From: Desulfobulbaceae bacterium
GTDB taxonomy: Bacteria; Desulfobacterota; Desulfobulbia; Desulfobulbales; Desulfobulbaceae
Direction of reading: 5' to 3'
DNA: 40,048 nt
Assembly (NCBI GenBank): GCA_024763055.1
Contig: JANTGH010000017.1
Span: forward strand, 1-40,048
The notes under the pieces were generated by a model that worked only from the letters and a program-made list of their open reading frames with translations, was not told the origin of the DNA and made no database searches. Below are positions 16,862 through 25,407 of the stretch, piece by piece. Position numbers and translations under genes: made by a program. Position 1 is the first letter of the stretch, and every line of letters starts with the position of its first letter.

Positions 16862-17954
16862 CGTTTTCTCTCTTTGGATATAGAGAAGACAATCCCCTGC
16901 GGCTTGCCGGACAAACTCCGCGCTCGGTAATCAGGCCGGTAACCAGCCGGGCCGGTGTCACATCAAAGGCAGGATTACCGGCAGGCGTATCAGCTGGGGC
17001 GATGCGCACACCTTCAATCTTATCATCATGCAGACCCCGAACAACAAGCACCTCCTCCGAGTCCCGTTCCTCAATGGGGATTTCCCCGACTCCATTGGTC
17101 ACCTGCCAGTCAATGGTTGAGCCCGGCAAGGCTACATAAAAGGGCACCTTGTTATCAAAAGCGGCCAACGCCTTGAGATAGGTGCCGATCTTGTTGCAGA
17201 CATCACCACTTGCCGCTGTCCGGTCGGTACCGACTATGCAGATATCAACCTCACCATGCTGCATCAGGTGACCTCCTGCATTATCAACAATGAGATGGTG
17301 ATCAATGCCGGCAGAGACCAGCTCCCAGGCCGTCAAATGGGCGCCCTGATTCCTGGGCCTGGTTTCATCAACCCAGACATGGACAGGGATACCATCGCTG
17401 TGCGCACGAAAAACCGGGGCAAGGGCTGTTCCCCAATCAACGGTCGCCAGCCAGCCGGCATTACAATGGGTAAGGATGTTCACCGGGCCGTGCTGGCCTT
17501 TTTTCTTCCAAATATCTTGAAGTAATCCGGCACCATGCCTGCCGATAGCTTTATTGGTGACCACATCTTCTTCACAGATTGCCGCGGCTTCTTTGTAGGC
17601 AGTTGAAACTCGCGCTGATCGCGGAAGCGGCGTCAGAACCGCAAGCATACGCTGCACGGCCCAGCGTAGATTCACGGCTGTCGGCCGACAGTCGACAAGG
17701 GTGTCGGCAATCTTGCCGAGCTCGGCATCATCGGCCTTTTCACGCAGCCCGAGACAGAAGCCATAGGCTGCAGTGGCCCCGATAAGCGGCGCTCCCCTCA
17801 CCAACATATCACGGATGGCGGTTGCTGCCTGAGCAAGCGTTGACAACCTGGCAACAACAAATTCATGCGGCAGTCTGGTCTGATCTATGATATCAACCTG
17901 CCATCCATTTTTTGCAAGCCAGATTGAACGATACGGGGTTCCATTTACATCCAT
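16854..17954 (-). CDS. mtnA: S-methyl-5-thioribose-1-phosphate isomerase
   Basis: From ATG 17954 this is 366 residues; a TTG at 17966 could add four. MtnA converts 5-methylthioribose-1-phosphate (or 5-deoxyribose-1-phosphate) to the ribulose form. RGAPLIGATAAYG (53-65), catalytic Cys in LTHCNAG (C164) and Asp in GTDRTAASGDVCNKIGT (D244) are all present. The downstream aldolase overlaps it by 8 bp, which makes a two-step shunt for the nucleoside by-products of S-adenosylmethionine. A kinase (MtnK) or phosphorylase (MtnP) is not visible here. Two lipoprotein genes lie just upstream, in the same direction. Confidence 0.96.
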   Translation of the reverse strand: MDVNGTPYRSIWLAKNGWQVDIIDQTRLPHEFVVARLSTLAQAATAIRDMLVRGAPLIGATAAYGFCLGLREKADDAELGKIADTLVDCRPTAVNLRWAVQRMLAVLTPLPRSARVSTAYKEAAAICEEDVVTNKAIGRHGAGLLQDIWKKKGQHGPVNILTHCNAGWLATVDWGTALAPVFRAHSDGIPVHVWVDETRPRNQGAHLTAWELVSAGIDHHLIVDNAGGHLMQHGEVDICIVGTDRTAASGDVCNKIGTYLKALAAFDNKVPFYVALPGSTIDWQVTNGVGEIPIEERDSEEVLVVRGLHDDKIEGVRIAPADTPAGNPAFDVTPARLVTGLITERGVCPASRRGLSSLYPKRENDA

Positions 17955-17974
17955 GATGGCAGCCAATCTCAGTG

Positions 17975-18370
17975 CTAATTTTTATTTTCCGGAATCAGCT
18001 CAGGAGTCCAGAAAATAACCCCTTTTTCTTCGGCTTCCTCCCAAAATCCCGGGCCATCCCATTCGATAATCTGGTCGGTATATCCCAAACGCATAACCTT
18101 GATTGTAATCTTGCCGGCATCTTCAAGCTGTTCCTTATCAAACTGATGCACTCCTCGAAAAGGAGTGTTGCCAAGATAGATCCACTCCCCGGCACAGGGC
18201 ACCTCCGGACCTGTTACCTTATAGACGATATAGGCTCCTTCCGGTTCGGAATGGATCTTCAGTCGAACTGTCTTAGTTGGTGAAGAACAACCGGCCAGCA
18301 ACGCTGACGCACATAAACAACAAACCAGCCAGCCGGCCGCCTTGCATCTTTTTCTCCAAAGAAATTTCAT
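17975..18370 (-). CDS. PEGA-like lipoprotein
   Basis: This is a 131-residue protein with a signal peptide and lipobox LLAGC (Cys at about 28). After it comes a beta-rich domain with KIHSEPEGAYIVYK, GNTPFRG and MRLGYTD, the build of PEGA-type surface repeats (a strand, PxGAxV, a second strand, GxTP). The tail (DGPGFWEEAEEKGVIFWTPE) is rich in acidic and aromatic residues. It overlaps the previous lipoprotein's stop by one base, with GAGGAGG as ribosome site. Function unknown; probably a periplasm-facing lipid-anchored protein. Confidence 0.8.
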   Translation of the reverse strand: MKFLWRKRCKAAGWLVCCLCASALLAGCSSPTKTVRLKIHSEPEGAYIVYKVTGPEVPCAGEWIYLGNTPFRGVHQFDKEQLEDAGKITIKVMRLGYTDQIIEWDGPGFWEEAEEKGVIFWTPELIPENKN

Positions 18371-18717
18371 TACCTCCTCCTCTTTTCCAGTTGAATGGTG
18401 ATGGGCTGTGCTTCCGCGGCAGCGGCTTCTCTACTTATATGGCGTTTATTAACCCAGAGAGAGGTAATCTCTTCCTTGTATCCTGTCTTTCTCAATTCCA
18501 CCGTCACGTATTCCGGCTTTTCCTCGTTGCCCTCCCATGTCACCAGCACCGGGGTCATGCCCATATTGGTATCATCTTTTAAATTTATGACCTCAGCCCC
18601 GGCCGGAGTAGTGACAAATTTAACCGAACCATAGGTCTTGGAGCCGGCACAACCGCCTAACACACCGGCGCCGGCTATAAAAAACAAAAGATACAACCCA
18701 TAAAAAAATCTCTTCAT
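18370..18717 (-). CDS. PEGA-like lipoprotein
   Basis: This is a 115-residue lipoprotein: hydrophobic signal, lipobox VLGGC (Cys at about 23), then a single PEGA-like domain (KFVTTPAGAEVINLKDDTNMGMTPVLVTW, then VTVELRKTGYKEE). It is similar in plan to the next gene, which suggests an old tandem duplication. GGAGAG stands at the right distance before ATG 18717. It is the first gene of the unit with mtnA and the aldolase, although a functional link to them is not evident. Confidence 0.8.
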   Translation of the reverse strand: MKRFFYGLYLLFFIAGAGVLGGCAGSKTYGSVKFVTTPAGAEVINLKDDTNMGMTPVLVTWEGNEEKPEYVTVELRKTGYKEEITSLWVNKRHISREAAAAEAQPITIQLEKRRR

Positions 18718-19067
18718 ATTCTCTCCTGTTGTCCGTTCATGGAGGACGAATACCGACCACGCAAGGGACGCGGGGCGTGGTCTCTTAAATTCACCCCTCC
18801 AGTTAACTACATTTTTGATAGTATAACTCGGCGAAAGATCATTTTTACCTGGCCCAGGGGGATATGGTCAAGAAAAAAGAATGACCACACCTTTTTACAG
18901 ACATCCCGAGTAGCCAAACCTCAAAAAAACCATTCAAGTCAGTACCTCAAAAAAAAAATTTTCTCTCCGGCTTCCTGGATTTTTCTTTTTCCCTGATATA
19001 AAATAATGAAGGATTCATGGAATAGATGGAATAGAATCAACTCTCTCCCAATACACGTTTCAAAAAA
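18718..19067. other. 350-bp divergent intergenic region with two hairpins
   Basis: This gap lies between the minus-strand lipoprotein unit and the plus-strand HDOD kinase. It holds a perfect 8-bp stem, GACCACGC (18755-18762) with GCGTGGTC (18775-18782), in the leader of the lipoprotein unit. It also holds TGGTCA (18865-18870) with TGACCA (18882-18887), followed by a T5 run. The rest is A-rich with no clear promoter hexamers. TATAAAAT around 18997 may be a -10 for the kinase gene. No gene is visible. Confidence 0.4.
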
Positions 19068-21221
19068 ATGGTTCAACCAAAAGATCCATATCAACCTCTC
19101 AACCGACTCAAAGTTTCAGGTAATCTACCCGTTATTCCACAGATCCTCGTTCAGCTGATTGACGCCTGCCATAAACCGGAAGTCGACCTGCAAGCGGTCA
19201 GCAAGCTCGTTAAAAAAGACGCGGCTATGGCAGCCAAGGTGCTCCAACTCTGTAATTCCGCCTTTATCGGTGCCCGCTCCTCCTTCGTGGATGTCGGCCA
19301 GGCCGTCATTTACCTTGGTGCCGATACTGTCAAGAACCTGGCCATCAGTGTATCAGTGCAACAGGTTTTTCGCCGGGTCGAAACCAATGGCCTGCTCAAT
19401 ATTGATCGCTTCTGGTATCACTCGTATCAGAATGCAATTCTGGCCCGTCGAATTGCAGAGGCTGTTTCCTATCCAAATCCATCGGAAGCCTACCTTGCAG
19501 GCCTGTTGCATGACCTTGGCAAACTCCTTCTGTGGATGGCATTTCCTGGAAAATACGTCCCTCTACTGCTCAAGGGAATCCGCTGCCATAACGGACGGCT
19601 CGCCTTTCTTGAACAGGAAAAGCTCCATATAAACCACTGTGATGCAGGAGCCTGGCTGGTCAAAGAGTGGGGACTGCCGTCTCTTATCGGTGATGCCATT
19701 CAATACCATCACCACTCTGTCGATGAAGTGGAACAGGGACTACCGCTGACACGCATTATTTTTCTTGCCGACCTTATCAGCCACAGCGATAATCCGGAAC
19801 AGGAGTGCAACGATGTGGCCGACCAGTTATTCCGCCTTGCTCCCGGACAAACTGAGCAACTCAAGGAAGGGGTAGACGAACAGGTCCAGGAGGTTGCCCA
19901 CCAATTAGGCATCCGCATTCCCGCAAACAGTAAATCAACGCTTGAGCCGGAACCGGAGAGTGAAGGCGTACACAAAGAAACCTCTATCGAACTCATCAGT
20001 CGAATTCGTGATATTACACAATTAACAGGCCTGCTTGACAACCTGCTTAAAGCAAAGGACAGGGAGCAGGTGGCCCAGATTCTGGAACAAAGCCTCAAAA
20101 TTCTTTTTAATCAGGAAACATGCTTTCTGCTCCTGTTTGACCGAAAAAATCACCAGCTCAAAGGATTTACCTCTCACGAAAACGTGCTGTATCGTGATAC
20201 CGCTTCCCTTCAATTTTCTCTAAAACGACACCATGAAAGCCTACCAGTCAAAGCTCTGGAACTCCACCAGATTCTGCACTCTTTCATGCGTCGTCCTGAT
20301 AAAGACGATACCTTGCTCGACACCGAGTTAACAGGGATTTTAGGTACGGAGGGAATGGTGATTGTGCCCATGGACTACCAACAGCAAAACGTCGGCCTCA
20401 TGGTTATCGGCATATCCAAAAACGGACATGCCAACCTGCTCACTCATGCCACCCCCCTGCAGCTTCTTGCCTCCCAGGCCGCAGTCAGCATATTTATGCA
20501 AGGTTGGCAGGAGGAGCAGAGACAGCGCATTGCCTATGAACGCCTTGAGGCCGCGGCATTACTCGCCAGAAAAATCGCCCATGAAATTAATAATCCGCTT
20601 GCTATCTTACGAAACTATCTCAAAGTACTTGATGGCAAACTCAAAGATCGAGATGAAATCCAGGAAGAGCTGACCATCCTTGACCAGGAATTTGAACGGA
20701 TAGGGAAAATTACCCACCAACTCAGGGACATCTCCACGGAAAAACAGCTTCCCCGATTGGAGGAAACCAACCTCAACCAACTCCTTGAAGATAGTATCCG
20801 CCTTTACACGGCCGGACTCCAAAGCGACAACAAAATCACTATTGATTTTCATCCCGACCCGAAGATTAAACTCATAGAAACAGACAGCAACAGCCTGAGG
20901 CAGATCATAACAAACCTCTTCAACAATGCAATAGAGGCCTTTGACGGTCGCGGAACCATTACTGTAACAACGGCACTCCATAAAAAAACCACGGGAACAG
21001 ATCAGGTGATAATCACCATCAAGGACGATGGCCCGGGTATTGACACAAATCTGCAGGAAACCCTGTTTCAGGCCGGAATAACCAGTAAAGGGGGCGGTCA
21101 TGGAGGCCTCGGCCTGGCTATCACTACCAGAATTTTGCAACAGCTTGGTGGATCCATTTCCCTTGTTCCCAAGCCCGAGGGTACCACATTTAGCATAACC
21201 CTGCCCGCAGGACCCCCCTGA
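19068..21221 (+). CDS. HDOD-GAF sensor histidine kinase
   Basis: This is 717 residues with no membrane segment. Residues about 10-270 are an HDOD domain (KVSGNLPVIPQILVQLI..., with AYLAGLLHDLGKLLLW). Residues about 310-475 are GAF-like. Then comes a HisKA helix with KIAHEINNPL (His505) and a HATPase domain with N-box NLFNNAIEAF, DDGPGID and GGHGGLGLAI. The three domains in one cytoplasmic protein suggest control of motility or gene expression by an internal signal. No receiver domain is attached; the next gene supplies two. No strong ribosome site precedes the ATG, so the start is moderately sure. Confidence 0.92.
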   Translation: MVQPKDPYQPLNRLKVSGNLPVIPQILVQLIDACHKPEVDLQAVSKLVKKDAAMAAKVLQLCNSAFIGARSSFVDVGQAVIYLGADTVKNLAISVSVQQVFRRVETNGLLNIDRFWYHSYQNAILARRIAEAVSYPNPSEAYLAGLLHDLGKLLLWMAFPGKYVPLLLKGIRCHNGRLAFLEQEKLHINHCDAGAWLVKEWGLPSLIGDAIQYHHHSVDEVEQGLPLTRIIFLADLISHSDNPEQECNDVADQLFRLAPGQTEQLKEGVDEQVQEVAHQLGIRIPANSKSTLEPEPESEGVHKETSIELISRIRDITQLTGLLDNLLKAKDREQVAQILEQSLKILFNQETCFLLLFDRKNHQLKGFTSHENVLYRDTASLQFSLKRHHESLPVKALELHQILHSFMRRPDKDDTLLDTELTGILGTEGMVIVPMDYQQQNVGLMVIGISKNGHANLLTHATPLQLLASQAAVSIFMQGWQEEQRQRIAYERLEAAALLARKIAHEINNPLAILRNYLKVLDGKLKDRDEIQEELTILDQEFERIGKITHQLRDISTEKQLPRLEETNLNQLLEDSIRLYTAGLQSDNKITIDFHPDPKIKLIETDSNSLRQIITNLFNNAIEAFDGRGTITVTTALHKKTTGTDQVIITIKDDGPGIDTNLQETLFQAGITSKGGGHGGLGLAITTRILQQLGGSISLVPKPEGTTFSITLPAGPP

Positions 21222-21254
21222 TCTTTCTTTTTTCTTAAAAAATCTATTTTCCTT

Positions 21255-21312
21255 TTGACATTATGAAATGCCTGCGTTTCTATAGTGTTATATACCATTC
21301 TTTTGGTATAAT
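21255..21312 (+). promoter_or_regulatory. Promoter region with operator-like palindrome before the hybrid kinase
   Basis: TATACCA (21291-21297) and TGGTATA (21304-21310) are perfect 7-bp arms around TTCTTT. The right arm overlaps a TATAAT hexamer (21307-21312), a possible -10. A TTGACA lies further upstream (21255-21260), but its spacing to that TATAAT is wrong. A dimeric repressor or activator could bind here. Confidence 0.4.
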
Positions 21313-21353
21313 AATAAAGATTCACTAAAGATATAATGTTCCAGTAAGGAATT

Positions 21354-23294
21354 GTGCTTTCCGATTCCCTGTTCAGGAACAAACAACACTCAATAATGGG
21401 ACATTCCGTTCTACTCATAGACGATGAACCAAATTTCTGCACGGGCCTGAAACTGCTGCTGGAAGCAGATAACTATGCAGTAGACATCTCCCATTCCGGC
21501 CAGGAAGCTCTTTTTCGGCTTGAGAATACCTGCTTTGACGCCGTTCTTCTTGACCTCGGACTTCCCGATATCAGTGGACTTACACTTGCCGGGACCCTCA
21601 AGGAAAAATATCCCGAAATTGTCGTCATTATACTCACCGGTTTTGCCACCCTGGAAAATGCCGTTGAAGCTCTCCGGGGTGGTGTATACGACTATCTCAA
21701 GAAACCTTTTGATTCTGAACAACTCCTTCGCACCCTTGCCCGTGGCATAGAATATAACGCCTTGAAACGAAAGCTTTTAAACAGCGAAAAACGCTTTCGC
21801 CAGCTTTCACGGGCGACCTGGGAGGGTATAATCATTTACGATGAAGGGAACCTGCTCCAGGCCAATAACCAGCTCTGTGAAATGTTTGGCTATGAAGAGA
21901 AAGAGCTGCTTGGCCGGCAAATTTTTGATATTTTGCTGGATCGCAATACAATCAGGGCCATGCATCTGCAGTCCGGCCCGGACACCATTGGTCCTTTTGA
22001 AGCCATAGCGATCAGAAAAGACGGAAGTCGTTTTCCCGTGGAAATACGCGTCAAGCAGATTGCCTATTCAGGGCGAAGCGCCCAGGTTGCTGCAATTCGT
22101 GATGTCACCACCAGCCAACTGGCCATGCAAAAACAGCTTGCTCTACAACAGAAACTTGCCGATGCCAAACGGATGGAATCCCTTGGTTTGATGGCCGGAT
22201 CTGTTGCCCATGACCTCAACAACATTATGGCCGGAATCATCACTTATCCTGAGCTGTTGCTCATGGACCTACCAAGAGATTTCAAATATCGTAAAGAAAT
22301 CAGGATGATCTGTGACGCCGGCAAACGAGCTGCCGCGGTGGTCAGTGATCTTCTCACCGTTGCCCGTGGCGCCAACTCTAAAAAAGAAGTCTACAACCTC
22401 AACACTCTTGTATCCGGATATATCAACTCTGTTGAATGCAGAGAGCTTTATTCCCGCTATCCGAAAATCTCCATCTCCTCGAACATGGTCCCGGACATCC
22501 TCAACATTTCATGTTCAATCGTGCATGTAACCAAGTCAATAATGAACCTTGTCAATAATGCTGCCGAATCCATAGAAGGAGACGGCAACATCCTAATTGA
22601 AACCGGCAACTGTTCGCTAAAGACACCCATTCATGGTTATGAAATAATAAAAGCTGGAGAATATGTCTTACTGACAGTTGCAGATGATGGACGCGGAATA
22701 TCTTCCAAGGATCTCCCGCGCATTTTTGATCCCTTCTACAGCAAAAAAGTCCTGGGTCGAAGCGGCACAGGGCTGGGCCTGGCAGTTGTCTGGAACACTG
22801 TTCATGATCATGGCGGCTACCTCGATGTGCAAAGCAGTATAGAGGGAACTACTTTCACCTTATATTTTCCGGTGACCAAACAAAAACCTGCGGATGCCGG
22901 ACATACACCGACCATTGATACTTACCAGGGGCGTGGAGAAAGAATCCTGGTTGTCGACGACCAGGAAAACCAACGTGAAATAGCCTGCCGTCTTCTCGCC
23001 AGACTTGGATACGAGGTCCATACTGTCTGCAGTGGAGAAGAAGCCATCGAATTTGTAAAGGAGACATCCGTTGACCTGATCATACTCGACATGATTATGG
23101 AGCCCGGTATTAACGGCTGCGAAACCTACCAGCGCATCATGGAATACAAGCCAAACCAGAAGGCCATCATTATCAGCGGCTATTCGAGTGCGGCCGATAT
23201 GGATCAGGCTAAAAAACTCGGTATAAACCACTTCATCAAAAAACCCTATACCCTCCAAGACCTCGGCCAAGCCCTCAGACTTGAAATTTCCTGA
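21354..23294 (+). CDS. Hybrid sensor kinase: REC-PAS-HisKA-HATPase-REC
   Basis: From GTG 21354 this is 646 residues; ATG 21396 (MGHSVLLIDDE) is an equally possible start. AAGGA precedes the GTG closely. The N-terminal receiver has phosphoacceptor Asp67 (LLDLGLPD) and KKPF. A PAS domain spans about 140-255 (GIIIYDEGNLLQANNQLCEMFGY). The kinase has His286 (VAHDLNNIMAG), N-box NLVNNAAESI and GTGLGLAVVW. The C-terminal receiver has Asp579 (ILDMIME) and KKPY. It contains no membrane helix. A pair of receivers around one kinase suits a phosphorelay, possibly fed by the HDOD kinase encoded 132 bp upstream. Confidence 0.94.
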   Translation: MLSDSLFRNKQHSIMGHSVLLIDDEPNFCTGLKLLLEADNYAVDISHSGQEALFRLENTCFDAVLLDLGLPDISGLTLAGTLKEKYPEIVVIILTGFATLENAVEALRGGVYDYLKKPFDSEQLLRTLARGIEYNALKRKLLNSEKRFRQLSRATWEGIIIYDEGNLLQANNQLCEMFGYEEKELLGRQIFDILLDRNTIRAMHLQSGPDTIGPFEAIAIRKDGSRFPVEIRVKQIAYSGRSAQVAAIRDVTTSQLAMQKQLALQQKLADAKRMESLGLMAGSVAHDLNNIMAGIITYPELLLMDLPRDFKYRKEIRMICDAGKRAAAVVSDLLTVARGANSKKEVYNLNTLVSGYINSVECRELYSRYPKISISSNMVPDILNISCSIVHVTKSIMNLVNNAAESIEGDGNILIETGNCSLKTPIHGYEIIKAGEYVLLTVADDGRGISSKDLPRIFDPFYSKKVLGRSGTGLGLAVVWNTVHDHGGYLDVQSSIEGTTFTLYFPVTKQKPADAGHTPTIDTYQGRGERILVVDDQENQREIACRLLARLGYEVHTVCSGEEAIEFVKETSVDLIILDMIMEPGINGCETYQRIMEYKPNQKAIIISGYSSAADMDQAKKLGINHFIKKPYTLQDLGQALRLEIS

Positions 23295-23342
23295 CATCTC
23301 CTTTACTCTTCCAGAGCAGATACTCAAACTATTCATCATAAC

Positions 23343-23372
23343 TACCGGCCATAGTGCGGTAATCCTCTTTTT
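23343..23372 (+). terminator. Possible terminator after the hybrid kinase gene
   Basis: TACCG and CGGTA form a 5-bp stem around a 9-nt loop, followed by AATCCTCTTTTTA. It is a weak candidate, 50 bp past the stop and just before a long palindromic element. Confidence 0.3.
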
Positions 23373-23533
23373 AGGGGTTTGTGACAAAAAACTTTACAAT
23401 ATTATGTAGGATTTTTGTCCATAATCAAGGCGCGTAAACAGGCTCATAGCATGTCTATGGAACTGTTTGCGTAATGCAGAGTATGGAAAAAAAGACAAGT
23501 AAGATGTAAAGATTATTGAGGAACAAGCCCTAA
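23371..23533. repeat. Long palindromic intergenic element A
   Basis: The ends are inverted repeats: TTAGGGGTTTGT at the left and the complement of TTAGGGCTTGTT at the right, with CTTTACA further in on both sides. Inside are nested arms, TTTGTCCATA with TATGGAAAAA, and GTAAACAG with CTGTTTGC around CATAG/CTATG. The whole could fold into one long hairpin. It shares an internal motif (AGGATTTTTGT followed by AATCAAGGC) with element B at 32782. It ends 17 bp before the sppA start codon. Confidence 0.75.
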
Positions 23534-23550
23534 GCTTTCGGTGAGTTTTT

Positions 23551-25407
23551 GTGAAAAAAACATTTACTATCATCGCTGTCTTTTTTATCTGGACATGGAA
23601 AATACTCAAAACCGGGATAATGATTGCCGGCAACCTGATCTTTCTTTTTTTCCTCGTTTTCCTTGTCGCTCTATTCGTTTTTCATCCCAAAACCAAAGTT
23701 CCTGACGGGGCCGCCCTTGTCCTTGCCCCGGAGGGCAACATTGTCGAAAAGCGTTCAGCGATTGATCCCATAGCGAGAACAATCAACAACTTAACCGGGG
23801 TTCCCGAGCACAAAGAGACCCCGCTACAGGATATCCTGGACGCAGTAAACACAGCTGCCGTTGATGATCGTATCCGCATGCTTGTTGTTTCCCCGTCTCG
23901 TCTTGGCAGAGTCGGCCTCAACCAGTTGCGCGACATAGGCCGGGCCATTGAACAATTTAAAGAAAGCGGTAAGATTGTCATTGCCGCCGATGACTCCTTT
24001 AATCAAACACAATATTATCTCGCTTCCTTTGCCGATGAAATCTACCTCAATCCCATGGGACGAGTCGACCTCCACGGTTTTGGCGTGTTTCGGCTCTACC
24101 TTAAGGAGCTGATAGACAAACTCCATATTCAATTTCATGTTTTTCGAGTCGGCACTTTTAAATCGGCCCTGGAACCTTTTCTTCGCGACAACATGTCAGC
24201 GGCAGCCAAAGAGGCCAATCACCAATGGCTGACCGGACTCTGGACGACCTATTGCCGGGATATCGTGAAACAGCGTGGCTTGACTGTGCCAATCATCAAT
24301 ACCTATATTAATTCAGTCGATGTCCTGCTGGAAAAAACAAAGGGTGACAGTGCGGTTATGGCCCTGAATGCCGGACTTATTGACGGCCTGAAAACCCGAC
24401 ATCAACTTGAGGATTACCTGAAAAGCGTGGTTGGCGGAAATGGTGGGGGCCCGGAATTTAAGCATATTTCCCTGTACAATTATCTTGACACCATCACCCC
24501 CTCCTATTCAACCCGTCCTGAAAAGACCCCGGCCGTAGGCATCATTGTTGCCCAGGGAAATATTGTCGGAGGACAGGGGACGGTTGGCCAGATTGGAGCT
24601 GACAAGCTCATCCGGCAGTTACAGGTGGCCAGAAGGGACAAATATATAAAAGCCGTTGTGTTACGCATCGACAGCGGTGGAGGAAGTGCCTTTGCCTCCG
24701 AGCTTATCAGGCAGGAACTGATTCGAACCCGGGAGTCCGGCAAACCTGTGGTTGTTTCCATGGGCTCAATGGCCGCCTCCGGTGCTTACTGGCTCTCAGC
24801 TGATGCCGACGCTATCCTGGCCTCACCCGTTACCTTGACCGGTTCCATAGGCATCTTCGGTGCCCTGCCGACGTTTGAAGAAACACTCGCCAGGATAGGC
24901 ATTCACAATGACGGCATAGGCACGACCTCAATGGCCGGTGCACTCTCCCCTACCCGCCGGCTCTCTCCTAACGTCTCAAAAACACTGCAACTTGGCGTGG
25001 AACACGGCTACCGACAGTTCATTAATATAGTGGCCAAGGGAAGGAACATGCCGCCTGCAAAGGTGGAAGAAATTGCCGAAGGCCGGGTCTGGGATGGAAA
25101 GACTGCCATGAAACTCGGACTTGTCGATGCTGCAGGTTCGCTGGCGGATGCCGTTTCCCGTGCCGCGGAACTTGCCGGCCTGGATACTTCGACCGGTATT
25201 TATATTGAACGTCCTTTCTCCTTTTTACAAAATATACGGCAAATCGGGGAGAATACCTTCACCTCACTGCTTAAAACCCAGCCTTTACTCACCGCCTGGG
25301 CGGTTATTCCTGCCCGGATCAGTTCACAACTTGATTTTCTCTATCAACCCGATCCGGCAAATATTTATGCCCATTGCCTGCTCTCTTCCGGGGTAATTGA
25401 TTTTTAA
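23551..25407 (+). CDS. sppA: Signal peptide peptidase SppA, 67-kDa type
   Basis: This is 618 residues. One N-terminal membrane anchor (about 25-47) precedes two tandem S49 domains in the periplasm. The catalytic pair is split between domains, as in E. coli SppA: Lys204 (VGTFKSALEPF) in the first and Ser410 (GSMAASGAYWLSADAD) in the second; the E. coli residues are K209 and S409. The enzyme cleaves leftover signal peptides in the membrane. The start is GTG 23551, with GGTGAG six bases upstream. Palindromic element A lies immediately upstream and may influence its mRNA leader. Confidence 0.95.
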   Translation: MKKTFTIIAVFFIWTWKILKTGIMIAGNLIFLFFLVFLVALFVFHPKTKVPDGAALVLAPEGNIVEKRSAIDPIARTINNLTGVPEHKETPLQDILDAVNTAAVDDRIRMLVVSPSRLGRVGLNQLRDIGRAIEQFKESGKIVIAADDSFNQTQYYLASFADEIYLNPMGRVDLHGFGVFRLYLKELIDKLHIQFHVFRVGTFKSALEPFLRDNMSAAAKEANHQWLTGLWTTYCRDIVKQRGLTVPIINTYINSVDVLLEKTKGDSAVMALNAGLIDGLKTRHQLEDYLKSVVGGNGGGPEFKHISLYNYLDTITPSYSTRPEKTPAVGIIVAQGNIVGGQGTVGQIGADKLIRQLQVARRDKYIKAVVLRIDSGGGSAFASELIRQELIRTRESGKPVVVSMGSMAASGAYWLSADADAILASPVTLTGSIGIFGALPTFEETLARIGIHNDGIGTTSMAGALSPTRRLSPNVSKTLQLGVEHGYRQFINIVAKGRNMPPAKVEEIAEGRVWDGKTAMKLGLVDAAGSLADAVSRAAELAGLDTSTGIYIERPFSFLQNIRQIGENTFTSLLKTQPLLTAWAVIPARISSQLDFLYQPDPANIYAHCLLSSGVIDF

